Shown piece by piece: positions 8,124 to 17,184 of a stretch of DNA of 64,000 nt. Numbering within the stretch: position 1 is the first letter of the stretch; the number at the start of each line of letters is the position of its first letter. The notes beneath the pieces were generated by a model. It did not search any database, had not been told where the DNA came from, and saw only the letters and a list, made by a program, of their open reading frames with translations. The translations under genes and the position numbers were made by a program. Location of the stretch: the NCBI RefSeq assembly GCF_014203115.1, contig NZ_JACHIJ010000003.1, forward strand, positions 648,501-712,500. Direction: 5' to 3'. The stretch comes from Afipia massiliensis (lineage in GTDB: Bacteria; Pseudomonadota; Alphaproteobacteria; Rhizobiales; Xanthobacteraceae).

Positions 8124-9059
8124 ATGGTGAGACATCTGACGCTGGGTATATCAATCGCGCTGTTGGCGGCGGCAACAACTGCGCAAGCGCAAGACTGGAC
8201 GAAATCCAAATGGGGTCCTGCAGATGAGATCGGCGCCGCCAATTACTTGACGCCGGAGTTGACGCTAAAGGCGGCGCAACTGGTGAAGACCGGCAAGACT
8301 TATGCGCTCGGCATTCCGGTGGATTCCAAAACGCCGGCCTATCCGCCGCGTGGCTTCAAGGTGACCATTGTTCAGCCCGGGCAGGCTGGCATTCCGGGTC
8401 TCGGACCAAGCAAGACGACGTATAACGACGACATTCTCGAAGGCTGGGTCGGCGTCGGAAGTCAGATTGATGGACTGGGACACATCGGCGTCGAGCACGT
8501 CTACTATAACGGTAACAAGCTTGCCGATTTTGCCGACCCCACAGGGCTGAAGAAACTCGGAATCGAGAAGGTTCCGCCGATCGTGGCGCGCGGCGTACTG
8601 CTTGATATGGCCGCGCACTATGGCGTCGATGTTGTGAAGGAGGGCACGGCATTCAACGTCAAGGAGATCGAGGAGGTTGCCAAGAAACAGGGCGTGGAAA
8701 TCAGGCAGGGCGATGTCGTGCTGTTCCATACCGGTTGGATCAGTCTGATCGGCAATGATGACAAACGCTACAATTCCGCCGAGCCGGGCCTAGGCGTAGA
8801 GGGCGCAAAATATCTGACGGGCAAAGGCGTCGTCGCCATCGGCGCGGACACCTGGGGGCTTGAGGTGATCCCGTTCGAATCGAAGAATATCTTCGAGGTG
8901 CACCAGATTCTGCTGCCGATGAACGGCACATACATTCTGGAAAACATGAACACGGCGGAACTGGCCAAGGACAAGGCTTATGAGTTCATGTTCGTGCTCG
9001 GACAGCCGCGTTTCAAGGGCGCCGTGCAAAGCATGATCAATCCGGTGGCGATCAGGTAA
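8124..9059 (+). CDS. Secreted cyclase-family (kynurenine formamidase-like) hydrolase
   Basis: A 311-residue protein with a signal peptide (residues 1 to about 22, ending AQAQ) and a cyclase-family fold. The metal-binding region shows DGLGHIGVEH (cf. the family pattern HxGTHxDxPxH), and a later DTWGLEVIPFE strand and HQILLPMNG segment complete the active site. Cyclase-family proteins hydrolyse amides or lactones with Zn or Mn. Periplasmic versions are common in soil bacteria and their substrates are mostly unknown. A hairpin terminator follows at 9078. Confidence 0.75.
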   Translation: MVRHLTLGISIALLAAATTAQAQDWTKSKWGPADEIGAANYLTPELTLKAAQLVKTGKTYALGIPVDSKTPAYPPRGFKVTIVQPGQAGIPGLGPSKTTYNDDILEGWVGVGSQIDGLGHIGVEHVYYNGNKLADFADPTGLKKLGIEKVPPIVARGVLLDMAAHYGVDVVKEGTAFNVKEIEEVAKKQGVEIRQGDVVLFHTGWISLIGNDDKRYNSAEPGLGVEGAKYLTGKGVVAIGADTWGLEVIPFESKNIFEVHQILLPMNGTYILENMNTAELAKDKAYEFMFVLGQPRFKGAVQSMINPVAIR

Positions 9060-9077
9060 CGGTCCTTGCGTTGAGTT

Positions 9078-9110
9078 GTGCCCTCGGGAAAAATCCGAGG
9101 GCACGTTTTA
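9078..9110 (+). terminator. Rho-independent terminator after the cyclase-family gene
   Basis: Perfect 10-bp stem GTGCCCTCGG (9078-9087) pairing with CCGAGGGCAC (9095-9104), a 7-nt A-rich loop and a short T-rich tail. It lies 19 bp after the stop codon and ahead of the converging SDR gene, so it may act in both directions. Confidence 0.8.
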
Positions 9111-9144
9111 TGGTGCGATCGATCTCGCGCGCTCTGGCCGGGAG

Positions 9145-9954
9145 CTAGGCTGCAGTCTTGCTCTTGTAGCGGCTTGCGGCATGGGTCCGCGACAGCTTCG
9201 GACCAAGCGCTTTCCTCGCCGCGTCGTAGTTCTCCCATTCCTGCACGTCGGGCAGTGACGGGATAGTGATAAGTTCGCCGAGATCGAGACCCGCGAACGC
9301 GGCGTCGACCAGTTCATCCGCCTGCATCACGATGGCTTCAGGAAGATGCGCGACAGGCACACCCGCGACATCCCAGAAATTGGTCGCGATCGCGCCCGGC
9401 AGCACAGCTTGCACCCGCACGCCGCTGCCTTTGAATTCCTTGTGCAGCGCCTGGGTGAAATTGACGACATAGGCCTTGGTGCCGCTGTAAGTGCCGTTCA
9501 GTACGTCGGGATCGAGAGCGACAATCGAAGCGATATTGACGATGGTGCCGTTCTTGCGCGCGACGAACGCGGGAGCGGCGGCGAGCGCCAGCCGGGTCAG
9601 TGCCACGACGTTGAGCTGGATCATCGCGTCCATCTGCTCGACATCCGACGTGAGCAACGGTCCGGCTGCGCCAACGCCGGCATTGTTGACGAGAACGGTG
9701 ATGTTTGCGTCCGACTTCAGCCGGTCCTCGACGCGGCGCAAATCTGCCTTCGCATTCAGGTCGGCGGCCAGCGCCTCGACCTTGCGGCCGGTGTCCCTGG
9801 TGAGTTTGGCTGCGAGCGTGTCGAGCTTTGCCTTATCGCGGGCGACCAGAATGAGGTCGTAACCGCGGCGGGCCAGCCGGTCCGCGTAAAGGGCTCCGAT
9901 TCCTGAGGACGAGCCGGTCACCAGGGCCGTACCTTTGGTCTGTTGCTGAGACAT
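9145..9954 (-). CDS. Short-chain dehydrogenase/reductase
   Basis: A 269-residue classical SDR. The Rossmann cofactor motif TGSSSGIG is at residues 13-20, NNAG at 90-93, and the catalytic residues are S143, Y156 and K160 (YSGTK). An Arg after the second strand (VARDKAKL) suggests NADP(H). It belongs to the DltE/YqjQ-like branch, and the substrate is not deducible. It is divergent from the GlxA-type regulator gene, whose start lies 144 bp away, which makes it a plausible target of that regulator. Confidence 0.85.
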   Translation of the reverse strand: MSQQQTKGTALVTGSSSGIGALYADRLARRGYDLILVARDKAKLDTLAAKLTRDTGRKVEALAADLNAKADLRRVEDRLKSDANITVLVNNAGVGAAGPLLTSDVEQMDAMIQLNVVALTRLALAAAPAFVARKNGTIVNIASIVALDPDVLNGTYSGTKAYVVNFTQALHKEFKGSGVRVQAVLPGAIATNFWDVAGVPVAHLPEAIVMQADELVDAAFAGLDLGELITIPSLPDVQEWENYDAARKALGPKLSRTHAASRYKSKTAA

Positions 9955-10098
9955 TGCGTTCCTCCTGTGTTGATCCGTTGCGACCGGCGATGGCCGGTGT
10001 TGACGGGATCAATCTAGGGCGCTACCTCTATGTCTCAAATGTCACATATACCTCGTTTAAGGACATTCGCAAGGACGATCAAAACTGAGGACAACGTC

Positions 10099-11043
10099 AT
10101 GAAGCGCATCGGTCTTGTCGTTTATCCGGGCTTTCAAATCCTTGATTTGGTTGCAGTTTCTGTGTTCGAGGTCGCGAACATGGCCGCAGCTGCGCCCGCC
10201 TACGAAGTTCAACTTTTGTCCGAGCACGGCGGTCCGGTGGTGAGTTCGTCCGGCGTTCCGGTCGAAACCAGGCCTTTCAGCAAGGCGAAGTTCGATACCG
10301 TGATGGTCACCGGCTGGCTGACTCCAGTTCCATCGTCGCCGGGTCTTCTTGCTTTCATGAATTCGGCGAGCAAGGCATCGCGGCGGATCGCCAGCATTTG
10401 CACCGGCGCTTGCGTACTTGCCGAAGCCGGTATCCTCGATGGCCGTCGTGCGACCACGCATTGGGCATTCGCGCGATCAATGCAGGCCCGGTTTCCAAAG
10501 GTCAAAGTTCAGGAAGACAAGATCTACATTGTCGATGGATCAGTCTGGACCTCCGCGGGCATGACATCGTGTATCGATCTCTGTCTTGCGATGGTCGAGA
10601 GTGATCTCGGCGTTGAGGTTGCGCGCGGCGTGGCCCGCAAGATGGTGGTCTATCACCGGCGGACCGGAGGGCAGTCGCAGTTCTCGGTGCTACTCGAACT
10701 TCAGCCGAAGTCCGACCGCATTCAGGATGCCCTTGCTTTCGCAAAGAAGAATCTGAAAAGCGATTTGTCGGTGGAGATTCTGGCGGAGGCGGCGCGGCTC
10801 AGTCCCCGGCAGTTCAGCCGCGCGTTCCGCTCCGAAACTGGGCAGTCGCCGGCGAAGGCCGTCGAGAACCTGCGCGTCGAAGCGGCGAGACTTCTGATGG
10901 AAGAAGCCCAGCATCCTGTCGACGTGATCGCGCGCGAAACTGGGTTCTCCGATCCTGAACGGATGCGGCGTGCGTTTCTGCGGGCGTTCGGACAACCACC
11001 TCAGGCGATCAAGCGGGCCGCACGCACAGCGGCTGCTGCGTAG
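10099..11043 (+). CDS. GlxA-family transcriptional regulator (DJ-1/PfpI plus AraC HTH)
   Basis: A 314-residue protein from the ATG at 10099, preferred over 10030 because GAGGA lies just upstream and the N-terminal strand MKRIGLVVYPGFQ begins the domain. The first ~190 residues are a DJ-1/PfpI amidase-like domain with the nucleophile-elbow cysteine C101 (SICTGACVLAEAG). The C-terminal ~100 residues are an AraC-type double helix-turn-helix (ILAEAARLSPRQFSRAFR; VIARETGFSDPERMRRAF). Such regulators usually activate neighbouring catabolic genes, here plausibly the divergent SDR. Confidence 0.85.
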   Translation: MKRIGLVVYPGFQILDLVAVSVFEVANMAAAAPAYEVQLLSEHGGPVVSSSGVPVETRPFSKAKFDTVMVTGWLTPVPSSPGLLAFMNSASKASRRIASICTGACVLAEAGILDGRRATTHWAFARSMQARFPKVKVQEDKIYIVDGSVWTSAGMTSCIDLCLAMVESDLGVEVARGVARKMVVYHRRTGGQSQFSVLLELQPKSDRIQDALAFAKKNLKSDLSVEILAEAARLSPRQFSRAFRSETGQSPAKAVENLRVEAARLLMEEAQHPVDVIARETGFSDPERMRRAFLRAFGQPPQAIKRAARTAAAA

Positions 11044-11149
11044 GCGGAGCGTGGACCTGCCATGCGCGCGATTGGCTCGCAAATGCGGAAGAAAACAGAT
11101 GAGCTGTGGTAGGCAGCGTGACCCTTGATGCCGAATCCGGAGGCCTTAC

Positions 11150-12268
11150 GTGACTTCTCCCTCGCTCTTCTCTCCGCTGAAAGTCGGGCCGTATCAGCTC
11201 AGCCACCGCGTCGTCATGGCGCCGTTGACGCGAATGCGTGCCGCGCATGAGGACAACGCGCCGCATTCGTTGAATCTCGAGTACTATGCGCAGCGCGCCA
11301 CCAAGGGCGGATTGATCATCGCCGAAGCGTCGCCGGTCACCCAGACAGGACGAGGCAATCCGAGAACCCCCGGCATCTATTCGCGCGAGCAGATCGCGGG
11401 ATGGCGCGAGATCACCCATGCGGTTCATGCCAAGGGCGGCATCATCTTCCTGCAGCTCTGGCACGTCGGGCGCGTCTCGCACTCGTCGTTCCAGCCCGGC
11501 GGGGCCTTGCCGGTCGCGCCGTCCGCCGTTCCGATCTCCGGCAATTTCAGCGCCATGACGGCCGATGGAAAGCAGGTGCCTTATGAGACGCCACGGGCGC
11601 TCGAAACCAGCGAGATCGCGGGAATCGTTGACGCCTTCCGGGATGGCGCCCGCAACGCGCGGGAAGCCGGATTCGACGGCGTCGAGATTCATGGCGCGAA
11701 CGGCTACCTGCTCGAGCAGTTTCTGCAGTCGCGGATCAACCAGCGAACGGATGCGTATGGTGGTTCCATCGAGAATCGCGCGCGCCTGCTCCTGGAGGTA
11801 ACCGACGCGGTCGTAGGCGTTTGGGGCGCTGACCGGGTTGCCGTGCGCCTCTCGCCCTACGGCGTCGCCAACGACACCGGCGAGGCCGATCCGATGCCGC
11901 TCTACAGCCATGTGGTGCGGATGCTGAGCCAGCGCGGTCTGGCCTATCTGCATTTCATCGAACCGCGCAGCAGCGGCGCGGGCCGCGCCGACGTCAATCA
12001 TCAGAACGTGCCGTCGGCGATGGAGTTGTTCAGGCCGCTCTGGCCCGGCGTGTTGATCACGGCGGGCGGCTTTACGGGAGAGGCCGCAGAAGATGCGGTC
12101 GCGTCAGGCAAGGCGGATGCGATTGCGTTCGGGCGCCACTTTATTTCGAATCCGGATCTGCCGCTTCGTCTTCAGCGGAAGTCGCCGCTCACGCCCTACA
12201 ATCGGGCCACGTTCTATGGCGGGGCGGAGGTGGGATACACCGACTATCCGTTCGAGCAGAGCGCCTGA
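11150..12268 (+). CDS. Old Yellow Enzyme family alkene reductase
   Basis: A 372-residue FMN-dependent NAD(P)H:flavin oxidoreductase of the NemA/OYE class, which reduces activated C=C bonds and some nitro compounds. Motifs include VMAPLTRMRA near the N-terminus, QLWHVGR, the substrate-anchoring pair in GVEIHGANGYLLEQFL (His and Asn), QRTDAYGGSIENRARL and the phosphate-binding AFGRHFISNPDL. The GTG start at 11150 follows GGAGG. It is convergent with the HNH gene 11 bp away. Confidence 0.88.
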   Translation: MTSPSLFSPLKVGPYQLSHRVVMAPLTRMRAAHEDNAPHSLNLEYYAQRATKGGLIIAEASPVTQTGRGNPRTPGIYSREQIAGWREITHAVHAKGGIIFLQLWHVGRVSHSSFQPGGALPVAPSAVPISGNFSAMTADGKQVPYETPRALETSEIAGIVDAFRDGARNAREAGFDGVEIHGANGYLLEQFLQSRINQRTDAYGGSIENRARLLLEVTDAVVGVWGADRVAVRLSPYGVANDTGEADPMPLYSHVVRMLSQRGLAYLHFIEPRSSGAGRADVNHQNVPSAMELFRPLWPGVLITAGGFTGEAAEDAVASGKADAIAFGRHFISNPDLPLRLQRKSPLTPYNRATFYGGAEVGYTDYPFEQSA

Positions 12269-12279
12269 CGGCGAAGCGT

Positions 12280-12837
12280 TTACGGATCGAGTTCCGTGTC
12301 CCAGTAGAGATAGTCGAGCCAGCTCTGGTGCAGGTAGTTCGGCGGGAACAGCCGGCCGTTGCGGTGGAGCTGGTGGACCGTCGGCGCAAACGGCATCTGG
12401 CGCGGATGCATTTTCGCCTGCGCCATCGTCATGTTGCCTTTGCGCAGGTTGCACGGCGAACATGCGGCGACGACGTTCTCCCACGTGGTCTGGCCGCCGC
12501 GCGAGCGCGGGATGATGTGATCGAAGGTCAGATCGTCCTGCGAGGTGCAGTACTGGCAGGAGAAGCGGTCGCGCAGGAAGACGTTGAACCGGGTGAAGGC
12601 GGGATGCGTGGTCGGCTTCACAAACGACTTGAGCGAGACCACGCTCGGCAGCTGCATTTCGAAGGATGGGCTGTGAACCGCGTGGTCGTAGTTCGCAACG
12701 ATATTGACGCGGTCAAGGAACACGGCCTTGACAGCATCCTGCCAGGACCAGAGCGACAGCGGATAATAGCTCAGCGGCCGGAAGTCCGCATTCAGCACGA
12801 GTACCGGCCAACCGCCTTGTGACACATGTGCGTTCAA
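12280..12837 (-). CDS. HNH endonuclease
   Basis: A 185-residue protein with a single HNH domain. The zinc-binding cysteines are CQYC (residues about 94-97) and CSPCN, and the catalytic motif is FDHIIPRSRGGQTTWENVV, so the nuclease site appears intact. This stand-alone HNH protein is widely conserved in alphaproteobacteria as a core gene, unlike homing or phage HNH enzymes. Its cellular substrate is unclear to me; DNA repair or restriction of foreign DNA are both possible. Confidence 0.85.
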   Translation of the reverse strand: MNAHVSQGGWPVLVLNADFRPLSYYPLSLWSWQDAVKAVFLDRVNIVANYDHAVHSPSFEMQLPSVVSLKSFVKPTTHPAFTRFNVFLRDRFSCQYCTSQDDLTFDHIIPRSRGGQTTWENVVAACSPCNLRKGNMTMAQAKMHPRQMPFAPTVHQLHRNGRLFPPNYLHQSWLDYLYWDTELDP

Positions 12838-12954
12838 GTAACGCTCCTGGCCCCAACCCCAATTGGCTGCGAAGCAGCTTGGGATGACATACTACAGGCA
12901 GCGTGACGGGATTGTGAAGAGCGTTTCCGCTCACCTGCCGGTGAGCGCTTCGCC

Positions 12955-14046
12955 TCAATCGGCCATCGACAGCATGTGCGCTTGTGCCGGTTTTACGCGG
13001 CCTTTCAGTGTGTCGAGATAGATCCGCTGGACCGCATCGGAACCCCGGCTTTCGACGACATCGAGCTTCGGTCCCATCGCCGTGGTGAAACCCGACCAGA
13101 CCGCGCCGAATCGCTGGTCGATTCCGCCCGGGCCCCATTCCTTGGCGCGTTTGCGGATCTGGTCCGGCGCGAAGAACCATGTCGGCTTGGCGCCGGGCAG
13201 CGAATCGTCGTCCGGTGCCGCGTCCTGGTGGGTGAGGCCGACGCGCCCGCTGTAGACCATCCGGTCGCCGAAGTGCCTGTGCAGCCGGGTGCGCAATTCC
13301 GGATTGCCGGCCATGTCGACGAAGGCGACGGGCTGGTTCGGCATCGATTCGATTTTGTCGTAGGTCACGACCTCGTCGTAGCAGCCAAGCGATGTGACGA
13401 AATCCACGTTGCCTGCTGCGGTGAGGCCGATCACGCGCACGGGCTTGCGGTGAGTATGCAGCAGCCACGCCAGCCCGAACGCCGTCTTGCTCGATGCGCT
13501 GGAGAGGATGACGCTCGCCGCGCCGAAGAAATCCTTGTCGGCGAGGAAGTCGTCCACCAGAAACGACAGCATGAACAGCGGGCGCAGCAGCGCCTGATAG
13601 TCGCCATTGCGGCCTTCGAATGCCGGGTTGCCGGTGACGCGGGAATACGCATTGTAGACCGGCGAAACGCTTTGCCGGTGCGCGGCGGCGTCGCGGAAGC
13701 CGGTCTTCTTAACGTCGGCCGGTTCGATCACCAGATGCGTGGCCATCGGCAGATAGCCGAACAGCACTTCGCCGACGGCGATATCGGGATGGCGCGATTC
13801 GATGACACGCCCGAAACCCCATACCGGAATGTTGCCGAACCCTTCCGGCGCGGGAAACAGATGCCAGTACTTCAACTGGTCGCCCAGCATCGCATAGGTG
13901 ATGTTGTTCGCGGTGAACGCGAAACGATCGACCTTCACCAGCAGTCCGTTCTCGGGCAGTTGCGTCACGCTCGGCAGCGGCACCTCAACCAGTCTGCACT
14001 TCGTCAGATCGTTACGTCCTACAATGAACTGAGTGGCCGACGTCAT
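12955..14046 (-). CDS. DUF2855 family protein
   Basis: A 363-residue protein of the DUF2855 family, related to medium-chain dehydrogenases. There is an N-terminal GroES-like part (VKVDRFAFTANNITYAMLG; PVWGFGRVIESRHPDIAVGEVLFGYLP), then a Rossmann part with VILSSASSKTAFGLAWLL and VIGLTAAGNVDFVTSLGCYDEVVTYD. The usual zinc ligands of alcohol dehydrogenases are missing, so a zinc-free reductase is likely. Its start codon overlaps the alkA stop (ATGA at 14043-14046), so the two are translationally coupled, with alkA upstream. Confidence 0.8.
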   Translation of the reverse strand: MTSATQFIVGRNDLTKCRLVEVPLPSVTQLPENGLLVKVDRFAFTANNITYAMLGDQLKYWHLFPAPEGFGNIPVWGFGRVIESRHPDIAVGEVLFGYLPMATHLVIEPADVKKTGFRDAAAHRQSVSPVYNAYSRVTGNPAFEGRNGDYQALLRPLFMLSFLVDDFLADKDFFGAASVILSSASSKTAFGLAWLLHTHRKPVRVIGLTAAGNVDFVTSLGCYDEVVTYDKIESMPNQPVAFVDMAGNPELRTRLHRHFGDRMVYSGRVGLTHQDAAPDDDSLPGAKPTWFFAPDQIRKRAKEWGPGGIDQRFGAVWSGFTTAMGPKLDVVESRGSDAVQRIYLDTLKGRVKPAQAHMLSMAD

Positions 14047-14876
14047 CTCCGCGCTCCCGTTGTCTTCGCTGCTTTCTTACGTAGCGCATTCTTCGCCGGC
14101 TTCGCTGACGTTTTTGCGACGCGGGATTTGTTTAAAACTGGTTTGGTGTTTGAAACGGACTTTGCTTTTGGCGCAGTTTTTTTCTTCACAGGGGCAGTTG
14201 CAGGAGTCTTCGCTGTTCCTGCGATCACGCCTTCGCGTTTTTTAATCGCGTGATAATACGACCACCACAGATGCGCCGCCGCGCCGCGCAGCGGCCGCCA
14301 TGGCTCCGCCAGCGGCTGCATCTCTCTCACCGTGGGGCGAGCTTTCAATCCAAGCCCGATCCGCATCGCTTCCTGGATAGCGAGATCGCCGGCGGGCCAC
14401 GCATCGCCGTGACCGAGGCAAAACAGCAGGTAGATGTCGGCGGTCCAGGGGCCGATGCCGTGCAGCTTGGTCAGCGTCGCATGCGCCGCATCGGCGTCTT
14501 CTTCGGCGAGCACTTCAAGATTAAGCCGCTCTGCACTCAGTTCGCGTGCGATGAACTTGAGCGACTTGATCTTCGCCGCTGAGAGACCCAGGCGTCCGAG
14601 TCGGTCCGCACGCGCGCTTTTCAGCGCGTCGTGATGAAACGGATCGAACGTGGTGCTGACGCGCCCCCAGATCGCCGCAGCGGCCTTGGTCGACAACTGC
14701 TGACCGCAGACGATGGCCGCGAGACCCGCGAAGCCGGGTTCGCGCCGCCGCAGGGACGGCATCCCGGCGACGTCAGCGACGGGGCCTAGCCGGGGATCGA
14801 GACGGACCAGAGCGTGGACAGCGTCCTCGAGGTCCGCTTGCGTGTTGAGATGGACTGTCATTGAATTTGTGAGCAT
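14043..14876 (-). CDS. alkA: DNA-3-methyladenine glycosylase II with a basic C-terminal tail
   Basis: A 277-residue base-excision repair glycosylase removing alkylated purines. The helix-hairpin-helix is at residues about 137-147 (KLHGIGPWTA), and the catalytic aspartate is D164 in PAGDLAIQ. Residues from about 219 form a Lys/Ala/Pro tail resembling histone H1 or AlgP-type tails, encoded by noticeably T-rich DNA on the plus strand compared with its surroundings. The start at 14876 is chosen because the family domain begins just after it; 14861 is also possible and neither has a clear ribosome site. It is divergent from gluQ and coupled to the DUF2855 gene. Confidence 0.82.
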   Translation of the reverse strand: MLTNSMTVHLNTQADLEDAVHALVRLDPRLGPVADVAGMPSLRRREPGFAGLAAIVCGQQLSTKAAAAIWGRVSTTFDPFHHDALKSARADRLGRLGLSAAKIKSLKFIARELSAERLNLEVLAEEDADAAHATLTKLHGIGPWTADIYLLFCLGHGDAWPAGDLAIQEAMRIGLGLKARPTVREMQPLAEPWRPLRGAAAHLWWSYYHAIKKREGVIAGTAKTPATAPVKKKTAPKAKSVSNTKPVLNKSRVAKTSAKPAKNALRKKAAKTTGARR

Positions 14877-14938
14877 GAAGGGAATCGGACGCGAGTGCAA
14901 TTGTTGTACTAGCAGCATGCGTCGAACAGGATCGAACC

Positions 14939-15820
14939 ATGCCGCCACCCGTTTTCCGTTTCGCGCCAAGCCCGAATGGATTTCTCCATCTCGGACACGC
15001 GCGCTCGGCGCTGCTGAATTTCGATCTCGCCCGGCAGAGCGGCGGACGGTTGTTGCTGCGCATCGAGGACATCGACGCCACACGCTGCCGGCCTGAATAC
15101 GAGCAGGCGATTTACGAGGATCTCGCGTGGCTTGGGATCTCGTGGGAAGAACTGGTGCGGCGGCAGTCGGAACATCTTGCACTTTACCAGGCGGCGGTTG
15201 ACCGGCTCGCACGTGACGGTCTGATTTATCCCGCGTTCGAGAGCCGAGCGGAGATCGCCCGGATGGTCGGCGAGAAGGAGCGGACGGGTGCGTGGCCGCG
15301 CGATCCCGATGGCGCTCCGGTCTATCCCGGCATCGGCAGGCAACTCACGGAAGTGGAACGCGCGCAGAGAATTCGCGCGGAAGCGCCCTATGCCCTGCGG
15401 CTCGATATGACAGCGGCGGTCGCACGCACCACCGGCGTCCTGTCGTGGAGGGAGCAGGGGGCGGGTCCGGATGGTGAAACCGGCGACGTTCCGGCGCGGC
15501 CCGAACAGTGGGGCGACGTCATCCTGGCCCGGAAGGACACGCCGACGAGCTATCATCTGGCGGTGGTCATCGACGACGCCCTGCAGGGCGTGACCCACGT
15601 CGTACGGGGCGAGGACCTGTTTTGGGCGACCGGCGTGCACTGCCTGCTGCAGGAATTGCTCGGATTGCCGCAGCCGGTTTACCACCATCATGCCCTCGTG
15701 CTGGACGACGCCGGGCAGAAGCTGTCGAAATCGACGCGGTCCACGGCGCTGCGGGACTTGCGGGCCGGTAGGGCGACTCCGGCTGAGATACGGCGTCTTG
15801 TTGGTATTAACCCGTCTTAA
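14939..15820 (+). CDS. gluQ: Glutamyl-Q tRNA(Asp) synthetase
   Basis: A 293-residue truncated GluRS paralogue that activates glutamate and attaches it to the queuosine base of tRNA-Asp. It has the HIGH-like motif HLGHA (residues 17-21), the LRIEDID strand, the VVRGEDLFWATGVH segment and the KLSKS motif near residue 260; it ends shortly after, without an anticodon-binding domain, as expected for YadB/GluQ. The cysteine cluster that binds zinc in the E. coli enzyme is not evident (the region reads PAFESRAE). Confidence 0.88.
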   Translation: MPPPVFRFAPSPNGFLHLGHARSALLNFDLARQSGGRLLLRIEDIDATRCRPEYEQAIYEDLAWLGISWEELVRRQSEHLALYQAAVDRLARDGLIYPAFESRAEIARMVGEKERTGAWPRDPDGAPVYPGIGRQLTEVERAQRIRAEAPYALRLDMTAAVARTTGVLSWREQGAGPDGETGDVPARPEQWGDVILARKDTPTSYHLAVVIDDALQGVTHVVRGEDLFWATGVHCLLQELLGLPQPVYHHHALVLDDAGQKLSKSTRSTALRDLRAGRATPAEIRRLVGINPS

Positions 15821-15885
15821 ACCTGCCGTGGCGTGACTCCCGCGCCTTCGGCATGGCATGTTAGGCGCCGGATGGGTGGGGAATC

Positions 15886-17184
15886 ATGGCGGCGAAATCG
15901 CGCGTCAAGCGCAGCCTGAAGACGCGCGGCAAAGACGGTGCAGAAACGCCAGCGCGAAAGCCGCGCGTGGCGAAAAAGGCGCGTGCGAAAAAGGCCGCCT
16001 CAAAAAAGATCAGCTTGAAAAAGGCTGTCGCGAAGTCTCCCGTAAAGCGGCGGGGCAAGCGGCCGGATTCGGAATCACGCATCGTCGAGGCCGCCCTGGC
16101 CGCGTTCGCCCACGAAGTCCGCACGCCGCTGACCGGTATTCTGGCGATCAGTTCGCTGCTGGCGACGTCCGAACTCGACGAGCGGGAGCGGCGCTGGGTG
16201 GATACGATCAAGGTCGGCGCGGAACATCTGGCTGCGCTGGCCACGCTGTTTGTCGATGCCGCGCGCCATGACACCGCCGGGCTCGCGGTGCGTCAGGATT
16301 TTTTCGATCTTCAGGCGCTGTCACGGGCGATCGGGGATTCGCTGGCCGGCCGGGCCGCCGCGAAGGGCCTGCGATCGCAGGTTGAGATCGCCGCGAAACT
16401 GCCGGTTTTCGTGATCGGCGACCCGGTGCGCCTGCGTGCGGCGCTCGAGAACCTGATCGATAACGCGGTCAAGTTCACTCAGCAGGGCACGGTGGCCCTC
16501 CACGTTTCGGTCAATGCCGGTTCGGGCGACAGGCTGAGCATCGCCTTTGCGGTGTCCGACAGCGGCATCGGTCTTTCGATTGCGGAGATCAGGCGGCTGT
16601 TCAAGCCGTTCTCGCAAGCCAATGTCAGCATCGCCTCCCGCTTCGGCGGCGCGGGCCTCGGGTTGTCGTCGGTCAAGCAATTGGCCCGCGCGATGGGAGG
16701 CGACATCACCGCGACCCAGCGCAGCGGCGGCGGGATGACGTTCGTGCTGACCGTTGCGGTGAAGCGGGCCAGGGGGCTGCAATCTGGGCCGGGATCGGAC
16801 ATGCCGCCGCGTCCGTCGCAGGGTCTCCGCATTCTGAGCATCGAGGACAATCCGTTCGGCCGCGTTGTGCTCAACGCCATTCTAACCGAACTCGGCCATC
16901 AGGCCGAATTCATCGGGCGCGGCGAGGCGGCGCCGGAGCGGATCGCGCAAGGCGACTTCGATGCAGTGCTGATGGACATGGTGCTTCCGGGCATCGACGG
17001 CGTTGAGGCGATCCGCCGCGTCCGCGCGCTCGAGGGGCCGCACGGGCGCATCGCCATCATCGGAGTGTCGGGCCGCGCTGAAGATGAAGACGCCTCGCGC
17101 GCCGCAGGCGCAGATGCGTTCCTGACCAAGCCGGTCAGCCCGCGCGCGCTGGCGACCGCTCTTCTTCACGCGAAGCGGCCTTAG
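15886..17184 (+). CDS. Soluble hybrid histidine kinase with a basic N-terminal tail
   Basis: A 432-residue protein. Residues 1-60 are very rich in Lys, Arg and Ala (KKARAKKAASKK). A HisKA domain follows with phospho-acceptor H76 in FAHEVRTPL, then an ATPase domain (N box ENLIDNAVKF, G1 DSGIGLS, G2 GGAGLGLSS), then a receiver domain with phospho-acceptor D364 (VLMDMVLPGIDG) and KPVSP near the end. There is no transmembrane or PAS sensor, so it is cytoplasmic. The basic tail could bind nucleic acid or the membrane; this is an inference. Its 3' end overlaps the converging YihY gene by 50 bp. Confidence 0.85.
   Translation: MAAKSRVKRSLKTRGKDGAETPARKPRVAKKARAKKAASKKISLKKAVAKSPVKRRGKRPDSESRIVEAALAAFAHEVRTPLTGILAISSLLATSELDERERRWVDTIKVGAEHLAALATLFVDAARHDTAGLAVRQDFFDLQALSRAIGDSLAGRAAAKGLRSQVEIAAKLPVFVIGDPVRLRAALENLIDNAVKFTQQGTVALHVSVNAGSGDRLSIAFAVSDSGIGLSIAEIRRLFKPFSQANVSIASRFGGAGLGLSSVKQLARAMGGDITATQRSGGGMTFVLTVAVKRARGLQSGPGSDMPPRPSQGLRILSIEDNPFGRVVLNAILTELGHQAEFIGRGEAAPERIAQGDFDAVLMDMVLPGIDGVEAIRRVRALEGPHGRIAIIGVSGRAEDEDASRAAGADAFLTKPVSPRALATALLHAKRP

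Noticed and set aside
12976..14253. 425-codon plus-strand open frame
   Set aside because: Antisense to DUF2855 and the alkA tail; only one frame shows a recognisable family, and that is the minus strand.
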